DNA from: Punica granatum
Lineage: Eukaryota > Streptophyta > Magnoliopsida > Myrtales > Lythraceae
DNA: 64,000 nt
Direction of reading: 5' to 3'
Assembly (NCBI RefSeq): GCF_007655135.1
Contig: NC_045127.1
Coordinates: forward strand, 6,519,001-6,583,000
Below the pieces are notes generated by a model. It searched no databases, was not told the origin of the DNA, and worked only from the letters and a program-made list of their open reading frames with translations. The position numbers were made by a program, and so were the translations under genes. Position 1 is the stretch's first letter; the number at the start of each line of letters is the position of its first letter. Below, piece by piece: positions 45,854 to 59,316 of this stretch.

Positions 45854-46514
45854 TCTTTCCCTTCTTTCAAAGGCAATGTATAATTCACCTGAAAATCAAG
45901 GCAACAGCACCAAGAAAGCATTATAGCTCGATACGGGATCCAGCAGGATAAGCAGTATAAACACCAGCTAGTCAAAACAAGAGGTCATCATGAACCCAAC
46001 TATGTTCCCGGTTTCGACCGGACAAAGATAATCAGCAGATTTGGTTTTATTTACTTCACCACACAATCAAACTTCTTCTGAGCTAATATACAATCGCTGA
46101 AGTCGGCATCACAAAACCCACTCACAGCGCCACCATGCCCACATTACTCCGACTTCTAAGAACGGACAGCACAAGCATCAATCTTGTGGATCCCAAACAC
46201 ATCCTGACACGGACTAAATGCGATATCTTCACGGCAATCGAACATTGACTAGCTGACTCCTTCAGAATTGGAGCACAACCGGCGGATTGTTAGACCTAGC
46301 CGAGGTTTGCTAGAAATTCACCAAACTGGGAAAAGGGCAAAAAAACCGAAGCTTTCTGCAACTCGTAAAGATCAAGCAACATTATGAAACTAATGCCACT
46401 GGTGCAATGGAAGCTCGTACCTGCTCGGCGTCTATGGCGTTGGGGCGAAGTTCTTGCTTGCAGAGTGAGGAGCAGGAGAGGGACGAAAAGAGAGAGGAAG
46501 AAGAAGCTCTTTAC

Positions 46515-46563
46515 TGGGCCCAACAAATGGACTGGGCTTCTTATAAGAATTGACGCAGGCCCA
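46515..46563 (-). promoter_or_regulatory. Site II (TGGGCY) cluster upstream of mL41
   Basis: TGGGCC at 46515-46520, TGGGCT at 46533-46538 and GGCCCA at 46558-46563 lie just upstream of the presumed mL41 5'UTR exon. TGGGCY elements are known TCP-binding motifs enriched before plant ribosomal and mitochondrial-component genes. Regulation of mL41 by them is inferred. Confidence 0.5.
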
Positions 46564-46569
46564 ATATGA

Positions 46570-48624
46570 AATCTTAGACTTGTACTTCATATTTGAGCAC
46601 TGGAATGATTGCTAACTGCTAAGAGAATCCCCCAATGAAGTCCTAAAATGCAGTTCGTATATGGAGAAGATCGAAAGGAGGGGAAAACACATAGCTTCTT
46701 ATGATTCTTAACCATTCGTTCTCTCACGATCCGGACAACGATGGGCCTCAGTTTCACAGATTGTGTAAGGGCAGACTTGCAAGTAAACTCCAAACAATGA
46801 CTTCGTGATCGGAATAAATTGATGTTGAAGTATTGTATGGAACAATTTCAACCGATAAATTAAAAGCATGTCGTGATCTAATCGATTGCAAGCTGGGGTT
46901 TCTTGTTGGGGATGAAGGCTCCGATACGAGATGGAGGGGGAGGAATCAACGGTCAAACACGGATGACAGTGGGGGGTGGGGGTCCCGCCAATTTTGACAT
47001 TGGAGACCGGATTTTATTGGCTAAGGAGTCGTCTCTGCAGCTTTTATGGTTCGTCTCTTCCTTCGGCGAAAGGGGCAAAAGTTTGATTGCGACCTCGAAA
47101 ACGACTTTGTCTCCTCCCGCCCTCCATGTATGTATGTGTAGGTTTGCCTATTTTACATTGCTTAAATCAGCAATTAATAATCCAAAGTCTAATTAATCGC
47201 CTTCTAATCGATCAGATATCCTGTCGATCTCCATGAAAATTGCAATTATTTCGATTTGATTCTTGTCTAAACGGACACATTGGTCTACAAGTCGGTGGCA
47301 CCGATGAGGAAAGATCGAAGCAGTGTCCTGCTCCATTTTGGTAGGGTTTTCAAGTGAATCAGATGAAAAAAAAGGGCATTTCACTTCGATTCCTTTGAAT
47401 CTCAGTTTGATTTTACAATCATATTTTAAAAATTTTAACTTTAACTTCAACTTTAACTCTATTCATTATACAATAAAAATCAACAGAACAATCATTGCTT
47501 TTTTTTTTCAATTTTTTAATCATTCAATTCAATTTTTTAATTATTCGTTACTTTTTTCACAATTTAACGACACAATCATTACATTTTTCTCAACTATTAA
47601 TTACTTTTTCACACTTTTTCTCATGATTTAACAATACAATCATTACAACTCAATTAAAATCAAGACTCAACTATACTTAACTCTAAAATCAAATACACCA
47701 TTAAAGTTTGATCATAACAGTTGGATATAACAAGTGGAGTCCAGATCTCGTCGTCCCTTAATCTCCATCGGGTGTCAAGGGCTCGACTCCGGAGTGCTTG
47801 AACCGTGTCGATCGTTGTACTGAGAACGCCATTTTGTCGAACCGACTACTTTCCTTGTAAGATGTGACATCTTAATTTTCTCCTTCTTCTTCTCCCCGCA
47901 AGAAGATGTGATATGGGCGCAGTGCAATTTTCGGCGGAAGTAGCCGGATTGATTCGACCGGTATTTAAGACGATGAAGTTCACTTCCCGAGCTGAAAGAC
48001 CACCCTCCCTAATTATGCTTAGAATCGTAAAGGTCCCCAACCCAGCCACACGTATCTATTGAAACCTCAACTTCACATTTCCCTCCAGCTGATAATTATC
48101 TCATCTGAAAAGATTGATCGCGAATCCAAATTATCGAACACTCGTGCACAAAATCTAACGTGAAACTTTCTTAGTTACATATGTCGGCACATCAGCACGC
48201 ACGTGTGAGGGCGACAGGCCTAAGACGGAAACTTTCCACTATTCAGAATCCATTTAGTTCTGCAAAATTTTAAGATAAAATAGTCCACGACGGACGGTTA
48301 ACGTTGCCTGTTAGATGAGTGTGTTGATTTCTTAACAAGTCCTAATGAGTCGGTTCCGGAAGCAAAATGCGAGGATTCTTTGTCATTCAGAGAATTGTCC
48401 AGCAGTTCGTCAAAATTGCTCGGAAGAGACGATGTTGATCTATAGTAACATTGAGATCTAATATCTAGGACAATTTGCAGGACTTGCAACTCCCACATAA
48501 GATCCATGTCACCTTTGAATTGGCAAATTATTCCCATACAGGGCAGTACTACGAGATTTTACAGATGATTTTTCATCGATAACATCAGGTGAAAGTGAAA
48601 CCACGGGGGACTTTTCGGTTGCTG
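46570..48624. other. Intergenic region with a family B repeat
   Basis: No gene is recognised. A family B-like repeat lies at about 47405-47700. The last few hundred bases are the likely 3' flank of the minus-strand HD-Zip gene. Confidence 0.45.
47405..47700 (+). repeat. AT-rich MITE-like sequence, family B
   Basis: It shares the blocks CATTCAATTCAATTTTT, ACACTTTTTCTCATGATTT, AACAATACAATCATTAC and AATCAAGACTCAAC with the element at 22719-23026 and ends near CAAATACACCATTAA. The left edge is not defined. Confidence 0.5.
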
Positions 48625-49722
48625 CTATGGGAAGTACCAGTGCCGGGTAGGAGCTTGGTCCACTGAGAAGATATCGCAGGACTCCTCTGCGCCCTCAAAT
48701 CCCTGCTGCTCATCCATCTTCATCGACCTCAGACCCGAGAACTGAATCCAGCTGAGCATCTGGTGTGCTGGAGGATTGCAGAAAGACGAGCTCGAAACAA
48801 AAGGCTCTCCCGGGTTCGAGTTCGGGTCCTCTTCCTTTATCTTGCCGAAGGGTTCAGGCATAATCCCGATAGCGTTGTAGTCACTGACTGATGCATTGTT
48901 CGCGGAATCAGAAACCGGCGAGTCTTCTGCAGGAACTGAACTGGAATCATGTCCGCCCACATTTCGTTGATGGAGCTTTAGTTTTAGCTCTCTCAACTGC
49001 ATTCAAATGGAATGAAAGATCAGTTCCAACATCGAATCAAGGTCGAGATGAATCTTGGCTTATCGTTCAGATCACTCAGAGTTGAAAAAATCACGCTCCA
49101 ATCCAATGACTATTATAAGAATGCAATCAAACGTGTTCTTTGCCTCAAGCAAAGCCGAAAATATTTTTCCGCGTCCAAATGTATAGCCCAGAGCCCTACC
49201 TCCGCATCAAGAGCTTCTTTCTCTTGCTCGAGATTGTCGTAATCGAGCTTGAGGGAATCGTAATTTGCTTGCAGGATGCTGTAATCCCTCTCCAGTTGCT
49301 TGGTCTTGTTACGGGCACGCCGGTTCTGGAACCAAATCGCGACCTGCCGCGGCTGCAGCCCCAACTCTTCGGCTAGCTTGGCCTTCCTGTCGGGCTCCAG
49401 CTTGTTCTCGATCTCGAAGTTCTTCTCCAGCGCCTTCACCTGATGCAAGCTGAGCCGCCGCTTCTTGTCCCCGACCGGCCCGAGCTCGTCCCCGCACTCT
49501 TCCCGGTCCAAACTGTCCAGCATTGCTTGAAACTCCCTACTGTAGATTTGGGCCTTCTTCCTTCCTTTCTCCTCTGAAACAAAAAACAAAATCACACACA
49601 AATACACACATGTATATATAGCTTCAATTCATTCAAAGAGAAGGGTTCATTGTCTCACCTTTCGTTGACTGGAGAGAGACCAACTGAGCAGAAGGGTCTC
49701 CTGAGCTGTTGATCCTTTTCAT
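48625..49722 (-). CDS. HD-Zip class I transcription factor (ATHB5/6/16-like)
   Basis: Three exons on the minus strand (49722-49659, 49573-49200, 48996-48625) encode 269 aa. The homeodomain (about residues 55-115) contains [40 protein letters not shown] and recognition helix [18 protein letters not shown] leucine zipper of six heptads follows directly ([20 protein letters not shown] onward). The MKR start, REFQAML and the C-terminal [11 protein letters not shown] tail resemble the ATHB5/6/16 group, which binds CAATNATTG sites as dimers in ABA and growth control. Odd point: the usual RRARWKTKQ reads RRARNKTKQ, with AAC in place of the expected TGG. The zipper is split by an intron after DAE. 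Confidence 0.9.
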
Positions 49723-49789
49723 GGTTCTGACTCAAATTCTTGCTTTTGCTTGCACTCTCTCGATTTTGAGCGTTGTGCGTAATATGACT

Positions 49790-49810
49790 GGGGGGGGGGG
49801 GGGGGGGGGG
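49790..49810 (+). repeat. 21-base G homopolymer upstream of the HD-Zip gene
   Basis: An uninterrupted G run about 70 bp upstream of the HD-Zip I start codon, probably in its promoter or leader (C run on the coding strand). Confidence 0.9.
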
Positions 49811-52030
49811 ATGAACAGAGATCCAATGAGCTTCCTTCCTTCTCCCTCTTTTTTCAACAGCAAGTCTGTATCATTTTGTCAACTTGTTATGCGGGGGGAG
49901 GAGGAAGAAGACAAAGAGGGAAGACTCGAGTCAGACTGGCAGGCATACGTCGATTGGACAGCCCAATCTCAATGCCAACCCCAAGGAATTAAAGTTAAAT
50001 AGAAAGTGTAACGGAAAGTATCGAAAATCGAACTTCAAATATATCACTGCACTGCATCGCACTCTTTTAACCATTAGACAACCTCTTTGGTAGGTATCTT
50101 CCTCTTAAAAAGATAACAGCTTCATGGAAATTTCTCTCGTGACATTGACATATTTGAAAGGAGTCGGGGTGAGGCCGAGGATCATGTTGGGCAGACATTC
50201 TGCACAGTCCTCTTTCCTAGGAAAAGAGGTAGAGAGATCAAATCTGCTCTTTTAAGTTTCACTGGGGACTGCGTATGGGAGCATAGCATAGCAGAGCAGA
50301 GCAGAGCAGAGCAGCACAGGAGAGCTGGCAATAGCTGTTTGCATTTTCCCAAGCATACGGTTTTTGCCGCTCTATTTCTTGAAGAAAAGATGGAGCTTCC
50401 GGCTCCGGTTCTCGGGCTGCATCCGATCTGATCGGCGAATATCAATCATTGAACGTTTCGGGTCCATGCAGAGTGTACAAATTGTGCATGCTACCGCTGA
50501 AACTCATCACCCCCTCCATTTTTTCCCTGACAGAAAAATAACCCTTAAAAGGGTTATTAAGAAAAATATAAAAAAAAAGTTTCACATTTTAATAATTTTA
50601 ACAATAACTTTTTTTCTTAACTTAAAAATGTACAAATTTTCGATTTGACAATAATTATAGTACGGCATTAAATTTTTCGTTAATTTGAACAAAATCGAGG
50701 CCACAGAGGGCATCGACGATCCCAATTGAGGGTGATAGTCAGGGTCGTGGCTCCACCCGCTGGAATCGAGAGAATCCCTAATTTGGACATTCTCTTGATT
50801 CTGAGGGGTGAGGACCTTCATTCTACGTCCCCCCCAATTGGAATCATTGACGCCCTCTATGGCCTCGATTTCGTTCAAATTAACGGATAATTTGGTGCCG
50901 TGCTAGAATTGTCATCAAATCGAAAGTTTATATATTTTTAGGTTAATTAAAAAAGTTCATGTTAAAATAGTTAAAAATATGAAAAGTTTATTTTATTTTT
51001 ATTATTAACTCAGATAAAAATGCATGTGGCCAAAGGATGATACAATTCAAAGATCCATATTGGATCTAATCCTAGGTTCAGTGAGCCATCACAATCCACT
51101 TGATCAGTGTTCCCTAAGCTTTAGGTACGGGTAATTAGCTGGATCTATGTATATATGTGTTCGGCTTAAAATATAATTTAAATTTAAATAAATTATGGAG
51201 CTGGACATAAATATAATACAGCTTTTGTTTATGATTGGCAAATCATTCTTTTTACTTGTTGAATTTATGATCCCCGTAAAGATTCTCCACTTTCTAATCA
51301 TTGATTGATACCCCCTTAAATCACGGCACTCCATAACCCCAAAGTCCAAAAAGAACAAACGATTATATAGTTTATTGCTCCATAAGAGCATCAAACGAAA
51401 TCGACCTGTTTGCTGAATCTCCAGCCAACCAAAATTGAGTCGATTAGGAGTTGTGTGGAGAACGTGCGGTGTGCAGCTAACTGACTTCAATAGAAGAAGA
51501 GTTTTTTTTAATGATCACACCTTATTACACGACGTGAGAAATTATTAATTAAATCGTAATAAATAAGTATATTGAGCGTTAATTATGCGATTAAGTAAAG
51601 ATTTTATTGATTATTCCTCTTGACATGATTATGAAATAGGACCATTTAAGATTTTCTTTTTTTCAACTAAAGGATTTTGCATCATATCAGCAGGGCGTCG
51701 GCTCATTAGCCTGCTTAATTAAGTCGTTTTTAGATTTGCTTAGTTAGTGAATTGAGATATTCAGAGCTTGCTTTTGACAGCAATATATCCCCGAGCTTAA
51801 CGAGAGAAGGAACACATACAAGTGTTCCCCCAGAAAAATGTAAAGGCAAAAAATGAATAAGGGTGAAATCCATCTTTTAATTTATTTTGAAGAAGAGAAT
51901 ATGGGCTCATACTGAAGGATCAAACGAGAGATCCTCTACTGGGCCAGGCCGGGCATGCCCAATTGGAGGAGCCCATGTATTGGGCCTTTCCGGGTCGGGT
52001 CGAACAGGACGGCCCCGACGGACGACTGAT
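49811..52030. other. Intergenic region with a foldback element; FAM91 promoter
   Basis: HD-Zip upstream sequence, then an AGCAT/AGAGC microsatellite at about 50281-50314 and the foldback element at about 50553-51010. No gene is recognised from 51011 to about 52030. The last 100 bases contain GGGCC/GCCCA motifs before FAM91. Confidence 0.45.
50553..51010. mobile_element. Foldback element, family F, copy 2
   Basis: Inverted arms with TTTCACATTTTAATAATTTT on the left and a matching TATGAAAAGTTT block on the right, and a GC-richer centre containing CCAATTGAGGGTG and CCCAATTGGAATCATTGACG. It matches copies 1 and 3 in order and inversion. The exact ends and target duplication could not be fixed. 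Confidence 0.6.
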
Positions 52031-52730
52031 TAGCGCGCAACGTTCCCCTTCTCCGACATCTCGGACCTGGGAGCTCTGTCATCAACGGCGACCATGCAAA
52101 AATTTGCAATGAGCTGAGCTCTTGAACTTTTCTAATCTCACAGATCGCACCGACACTTCGTCCCTTCTCCTCTGATCCGCACAGCCGCGAGGTTTAAGGT
52201 GCGCTCCGATTTCCTTTAATTCTGCCATTTTACCGTAGGAATCGAGAACAATCGCGGCAATTTTGTGATAGAAAGCTCCGTGTTTCCGTGGTCAGCAGGA
52301 ATTCGAGCTGCTTTGCTCGGATATGTTTGCATTTGGTGATGCTTGCTTTAGCTGTTGGCAGCGTCTAATGAGCAGCATGGATTCCTAGTTAATTGCCGGT
52401 GCTTGAATTTGTTTTCAGCTCAGTGTTCACTACCGTGAGGATTCTGACTGGGTCATATTTTCAGCTCAGAGTTCACTGGAGTGAATGTGTATGGTTCGGA
52501 CTCAGTAGGCGTTTCTTTGCTGAGGCAAGACTTGCAAGATTTTCAAGGTGATCTGTTCTTCACGCACGGCTGTTTCTTGATATTTTGGGTATATATCTTG
52601 TCGGTGCTTCTTTCTGCGGATCAACTGTCATGAAATGCTTTTCTCCGATCCTTTGATCTGTTCCGCGTTCAGTTGCTGATGGTACCATGGTTTGGTTTTC
52701 AGGGGGCGAAGATAAAGTGAACCGGTCAAA

Positions 52731-55700
52731 ATGCAGAGGGCTCCTGCCACTGTCGAGGAGCAGTTGATATGGAAAGCAATCAAGGAGGAATGCCCCTGGG
52801 AGAGTCTCCCTAAACGCCTTCAAGCCACTCTTTCTTCCAAAGAAGAATGGCACAGGAGGTCAGTGTCGCGGCCAGTACTTTCTCGGGTTTCTGCTGATAT
52901 GCGGAGGCATCATTTAATATGTCTAAGCAAAAGCCCATGGCACAATCCATTTGCAGTGTTTTTGAAGCGTTCGAGGAAAGCTTTTTTATTTTTGATAAGT
53001 GATTTTGAGGGAAGCTTTAGACTTGGGGCTGGTATAATTGGATTTCTCCTAAAGCTGTGGAACAAGATCTGCTGCATTTTAATTTGGCTAATTTTACTTT
53101 GATTAGACTTAGCAAATAGTGTAAGGCCAGCGCCTGGTGTGGTTTTAACAGTGATACTTGTTGGTATTTCTGACCCATTGATTTGCTTTTATCTGTTTCT
53201 TTGCATGCCTTTTGGTTGACATGGTATTATTTTCCTTTCTCTTAATGATGTAGGATAATTGAACATTGTATGAAGAAGAGACTGCAGTGGAATACCTGTT
53301 TTGCTCGCAAAGTCTGCAAGGAAAGTGAATATTATGAGGACATGATGCGGTACCTCCGAAAGAACTTGGCGGTGTGTTGTGCTTTAATCACCTTTCAAGA
53401 TATCAAGATGTAGATTTCATGGTCGTAGATCTTGTAGTGCTGTTATCTTGGAGGGTTCTTGATTCACTCTGAAGTGCTAATCTTTTATTTTCACTAGTAG
53501 ACTTTGGCTACTAAGCGTAGCACATTATTTTTTTGAGTAGATTATGCACAGCACATTATATTTATCAATTCAATTTTGAAAAAAAAGGGCATTTTCAATT
53601 TTTTGACATTCACTTTTGAGAAAGAACTATTTGAAATGAACTGCTGAGACGTGCATATACCCCCATTTATTTTGCATCAAGTGACTGAGGACTCAATTCG
53701 CATGTTGATTACGCAGAGTCAAATACATGTTCAGTGTGAAATTTGTAGATGCTGTTACTGTTAAAGTTGATTCTCATCTGCAGTATTTTGCATTTGTTTT
53801 TTTCCATTTATTGATTTGCAGTTGTTCCCTTACCACCTTGCGGAGTATGTTTGCCGTGTCATGAGGATATCACCTTTCAGATATTACTGTGATATGATAT
53901 TTGAGGTCATGAAAAATGGTAAGACTTATTCTTTTCCACCGATCTGAACAAATTTAGCCTTCTAAAGAGTTGATTCCCATTTAATGACCTTAAAATTCTG
54001 TCTTCTGTAAGTGATAAATGGAAAGTGATCCTCCCATCTATATGCTTTAGCCTACTTATGACTGAAAGTATTCAATTCATCAAGATTTAGTTGTTATACT
54101 GTGCACTAAATATTCTATGTTTACTACTGTATGGCTTCTGCTTTAAGTTTGAGAGCTTGTTTTATGCTTTCTCACTCAGGATATTATGCATGCTGCATGA
54201 TTTGCAGAGCAACCTTACGACAGCATACCGAATTTTAGCGCCGCAGATGCTTTGCGGCTGACGGGAATAGGGAGGAATGAATTTATTGATATCATGAACA
54301 AATGCAGATCCAAGGTATCGAGTTGGTTGAATTTTATTCTGTGCCCTATAATGCAGTAGTTGCCATGTTTTGTTTTGGAAATTTAACTGTCTATGAAAGT
54401 TCTTTCTTTTGGTTTTATGGACTATTGCATGCCAGAATCTATTTAGAGTAGAAGGGATCGATATTATCTTCTATGGGTGGAGGTTATGAGTTAATGTCTC
54501 TATAGGTGAGAGACTAAGCAAACAACTCCTGAATTTTCTGCACACGATCGATTGTCACATTTGTAGGATTTTGCTCATTTGCTATCTCTCAAATCTGCTA
54601 ATTGCTGATCTTAATCTTGTATATGTAATGGCCAATTTCCTAATCTTGTGAGGATCTTCCTCATGTGACAGGCCTCCTTTTGAGGAATTGAGTGGATGCT
54701 ATATGATTCTCTCCATGATATGTTTTCTTTCTCTGCGTACTTTTTGATGTGTGCTTCATTATGTTGATTTTAAATATGATTTCATCTAGCCTTTCTGTTC
54801 TCATTCATCTGTATCCTGAACATGACATCTGATCTGAGGATACGACCGAGCTATATTTTCTTATTATTCATTCGCTTGGAGCTGTACAGAAAATCATGTG
54901 GAAGTTAAACAAGTCAATTGCCAAAGAATTGTTGCCGACACAACCTGTGGAGTTTACTATTGAACCTTGGTGGGGAATATGCCTCGTCAACTTCACCCTT
55001 GAAGAATTTAAGGTATTGCGTCTAATAGCCTCTTATGGAGTTATCATCAATGATATAGGATGATCCTATTATCATTAGATAATTTTGCTAGCATATCATA
55101 TGCAAGATTCGCTTAGGTGTAAATTATTTTCCTATTCTTTGTAATATTAAGGTCATTTATTATTTTTTTCTTACTGATGGATGAGCACTTACGTCTCTCT
55201 CTCTTCTTTTCTTATTTCCAACAGAAACTCTCAGAAGAGGAAATGGCAACAATAGATAAAATCTGCAAGGAAGAAGCGAATGCATATATTTTATTTGATC
55301 CTAATGTCATAAAAGGTTTATACCAGCGGAGCCTAATCTACTTTGATGTCCCAGTATATCCCGAAGACCGATTTAAAGGTAGCATATTTACTCAATTCCG
55401 AAAAACTGTTGAATTTCTGCTAGCTGAAGCTAATTTTTATTCCTTCTCCCTATGAAGAGTTAGACCTATAACTATCTTATTCTAGATGATCTCTAAATAA
55501 AATTTTCTGAATCAACATGTACACTAATGATTTTCTGTTTTCGCACTTTATTCTGGACTATGGCTCCAGAGTATTGTTATTGTCTAGTTGCTGTGTATTA
55601 GGGAAAATTTCTTGTTTGCCTTAAAGAGAAATTGCTTAATATCCTTTGAGCACTCAATTTAGATTTATAGATTATTTAGCATGGTATCTTGATGTTTCTT

Positions 55701-58700
55701 TTCATTGTTTGTACTTTCTGTTGTTTGAGCTTTTGCTATTCCTCTAGAAAAGAGTTGCAGTGAAGAACTTTCCATGTACTTCCATTGTGTTCTTATTTGA
55801 ATACTCGTGCATTTCAGTTTCCAGGCTCGAGGGATTTGTTTCAAACAGAGAGCAGTCTTATGAAGATCCCATCGAGGAGTAAGTGACCTGTCATTTCAAA
55901 CCCCAAACGCTTACTATATTTCAATAGCTCTTGTTGACATTCTCACACTGATAAGTCCATTTTTCTAGATTGCTCTATGCTGTGTTCGTTGTTTCAAGCG
56001 AGAATGCAACTGTGGCTGAATTAGCAACAACTCTACAGGCTGATCTTCAGCAGTTGCAAGCTGCTGCATCTTTTGCTTGCAGACTAGGATGGGCAGTAAA
56101 AGTAATTGATCCAGCTTCTGTTCTTCAAGAGAGAAGCATCCCAGGCTCTCCGAGAACTGCTCGCACTGATGAAGATGCTTTCAGTACTGGTGCGGAAAGC
56201 ATTTTAACAGATGGCGATACTTCTCAGCAGGGAGAAGTTTTTTTGTCAGACAACAATAAGCCTGCCTCTGAGCATGTTCGTGTTGCTTTTATTGTTGATG
56301 CTAATATCACATCCTATCTCATGATGGGATCTGTTTCACCAGGTTTGCCCCACTACTGAGCGTCTTTTCTTTTGCAATGTTGCCCATCTGAGTAAATACC
56401 AAATGTTATGCGCAGCTTGTCTCCTGCTCATAAACTTCAACTTTCCAATCACCCCATTCATGCTGTTTGTTCTTTTCTTGGAGGCGGTCCTGATTCTGAC
56501 ATCCTCACCTCATTGAGATCTTTTACACTTTTTTCCCATAGTTGATGTGTGGAAATAACATTGATGAAAAGCTCATGCTCCGGAAGAAGTCAACTTGAGT
56601 TTTTTTTTTCTTTTCCCTTCCTTTTTTGTGGCTAACCATTGGCTTACTTATGAAAAAATCTTAAGAGGGGGAGGTTCAATTGATATTTGGCGCGCTTATA
56701 AACTTGAAATATGAATTTAAACTTGAACTTTGTTATTGTGATATCTTCCATCAAAAGTTGGTTTCATGCAACTCAAAGTGATATAGGTTTTATATATATG
56801 TATTTATTTATGTATATATGTATGTATTTATGTATGAATAAAGAACACCAAGTGCTGGAATCATTGAGAAAATATGAAAACTGATGAAGTAATTTGCGCT
56901 ACATGAGCTGTTTATCATATACTACAAATGAGCAGCAGTTGCAACATATTGAGACTTATCATGTGCTGGAAGACATATTCAATTGATCTATTCTTCCGTT
57001 GCAGTACATCTATAAATCTACATGTTATTCTGATTTGTCGTTTCGTCCTTTGGCCCTCCATTGAAGTATCAGTGATGTATCTTTTATCTGGTAGAATACC
57101 AAAGGGAATACTTTTGATTATGACTTCAATTGCCTTCTTTTATATTTTGATGTACATTTTCAATGGATTCACTTACTCGATCCATTAATCTGATACAGTT
57201 TTTGTCGTCTTTTAAATTATTCAGGCTTGAAATCCCATGCCGTAACACTATACGAAGCAGGGAAATTGGGTCATGGAAGCATAGCAGATCTCTGTAAGGA
57301 TCTGAGCACATTGGAAGGAGCAAAGTTTGAGGGAGAACTGCAGGAATTTGCAAACCACGCCTTTAGCCTCCGTTGTGTTCTGGAGTGTTTGCAATCTGGG
57401 GGTGTCACTGCTGATGCGAGCTTGGAGAAAGTCTGCAATACGTTGGAAGATTTGCCCTCAACCGATGACACCACTGTTTCTCTTGTGGCAGACATCTCTT
57501 TGTCTGACAAATCGGGAAACACTAGTACTAAAGAAAATGGTTTGGAAGGCGACGATTCCTTAAAACCTGAAGCAACTGAAGCAGGTTCCTCGATCTTAGA
57601 AGAGCCCTCAGCTGCAAGAACTGGTGACGAGTCCTCAACTGCAAGCAATGCATCTGAAGTCGATAGTAGCTGCTTAAATGAGATCGCTAGCTCTGACCCA
57701 AATGCCCAAAACGAGAATAGGACGGTACCAGTTGAAGGTGTGGACACTGGAAAGGGTACTTCGAGGAGGAGAAAGAATTATCGGGTAGATATCCTTCGCT
57801 GTGAAAGCTTGGCCTCTCTTGCCCCAGCTACTTTAGATCGGTTGTTTCTCCGAGACTATGATTTGCTCATAGATATGGTCCCACTTCCCTTATCATCCAT
57901 TCTTCCCGGGTCCACCGGTCCAATTCATTTTGGTCCCCCATCGTACTCATCCATGACACCTTGGATGAAGTTGGTACTATATTCAACGGTGGCTAGTGGG
58001 CCCCTTTCTGTTGTTTTGATGAAGGGACAATGCTTACGCTTGCTTCCTGCTCCACTAGCAGGATGTGAGAAAGCTCTTATATGGTCCTGGGATGGGTCTA
58101 CTGTAGGCGGTCTGGGCGGTAAGTTTGAAGGAAATCTAGTGAAGGGAAGCGTGCTCTTACACTGTATAAACTCTCTTCTGAAGCACTCCGCTGTACTGGT
58201 TCAGCCCCTAAGTAGGTATGATCTCGATGATTCTGGTAAAGCTGTAACCCTTGATGTTCCATTGCCTCTGAAGAACTTTGACGGTTCAGTTGCTTACATT
58301 GGTGAGGAACTGGGACTGTCTCCTGGAGAGTGTTCAAAGTTGAATGCTCTGCTGAGAGAACTGACAGAAAAGATAGACTTGTGGACAATCGGGTACATTC
58401 GCCTGCTAAAACTTTTCAAAGCAAGAGACTCAGAACGTTTTTCTCCCGATGATGACAAGTATGAGTGGGTCCCTCTGAGCGTGGAATTTGGGGTCCCACT
58501 CTTCAGTCCAAAGTTGTGCAACAGTATATGTAAAAGGGTTGTTTCATCTCACTTACTTCAAACAGATTCAGTAAGTGAGCATCACGATGCTATGCAAAGT
58601 CTACGGAAAAAGTTACGTGAAATTTGTGCAGAGTACCAAGCGACAGGTCCATCTGCAAAACTTCTTTACCAGAAGGAACAAGCAAAGGAGTCTACAAAAC

Positions 58701-59316
58701 AGCTCATTAATTACGCCAGTGGAAGGTGGAACCCACTCGTGGACCCATCTTCTCCGATCACCGGTGCCTCCAGTGAGCATCAGAGACTGAAACTCGCTAA
58801 TCGCCAGAGATGCCGAACTGAAGTTCTGAGCTTCGATGGTAGCATATTAAGGTCTGTCTTTGTAAACCTTCTTTTCTCTTCTCAGTGCACATCCTAATTA
58901 ATGAAATGGAAGTTGCTCTCATGAAAATTGTTCGTTACACAAACAACATATAGCAGAAAAGGATTTTATGCAACATGTTTTTCAGGAAATGTATTGTTAT
59001 TATTTTCTCTGTTTGACTATCAATTCGGAGAAAATCTCTGATAAATCTACTCTCGGGATGATGTTGCAGATCATATGCATTGACTCCTGTTTATGAGGCA
59101 GCCACGAGGCCCATCGAAGAATATGGGTCAGTGAGTGCAACGAAAGCAGACTCAGATGAAGCAAACAGCAGAGAAGTGATCCTTCCCGGTGTAAATCTCA
59201 TATTTGACGGTTCTGAGTTGCACCCCTTTGATATCGGTGCTTGCCTCCAAGCTCGTCAGCCCATATCCCTAATCGCCGAGGCTTCTTCTGCCTGTGCTGC
59301 TTTTGCAGTCAAATAG
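52731..59316 (+). CDS. FAM91 family protein
   Basis: Ten exons (52731-52858, 53254-53371, 53822-53918, 54208-54314, 54890-55012, 55225-55378, 55818-55878, 55969-56342, 57225-58851, 59070-59316) encode 1,011 aa, closing in frame. The N-terminal half matches FAM91A1: [60 protein letters not shown] and [20 protein letters not shown] low-complexity acidic linker (about residues 445-565, Ser/Glu/Asp-rich) separates it from the C-terminal FAM91 domain, which begins near [14 protein letters not shown] and ends with [20 protein letters not shown]. Animal FAM91A1 works with TBC1D23 and WDR11 in capturing endosome-derived vesicles at the trans-Golgi; the plant role is inferred. A 5'UTR intron (about 52199-52702) is likely. 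Confidence 0.93.

Noticed and set aside
46903..47196. 97-aa frame with a Gly-rich start
   Set aside because: It has no recognisable domain, no splice partners and no typical coding bias.
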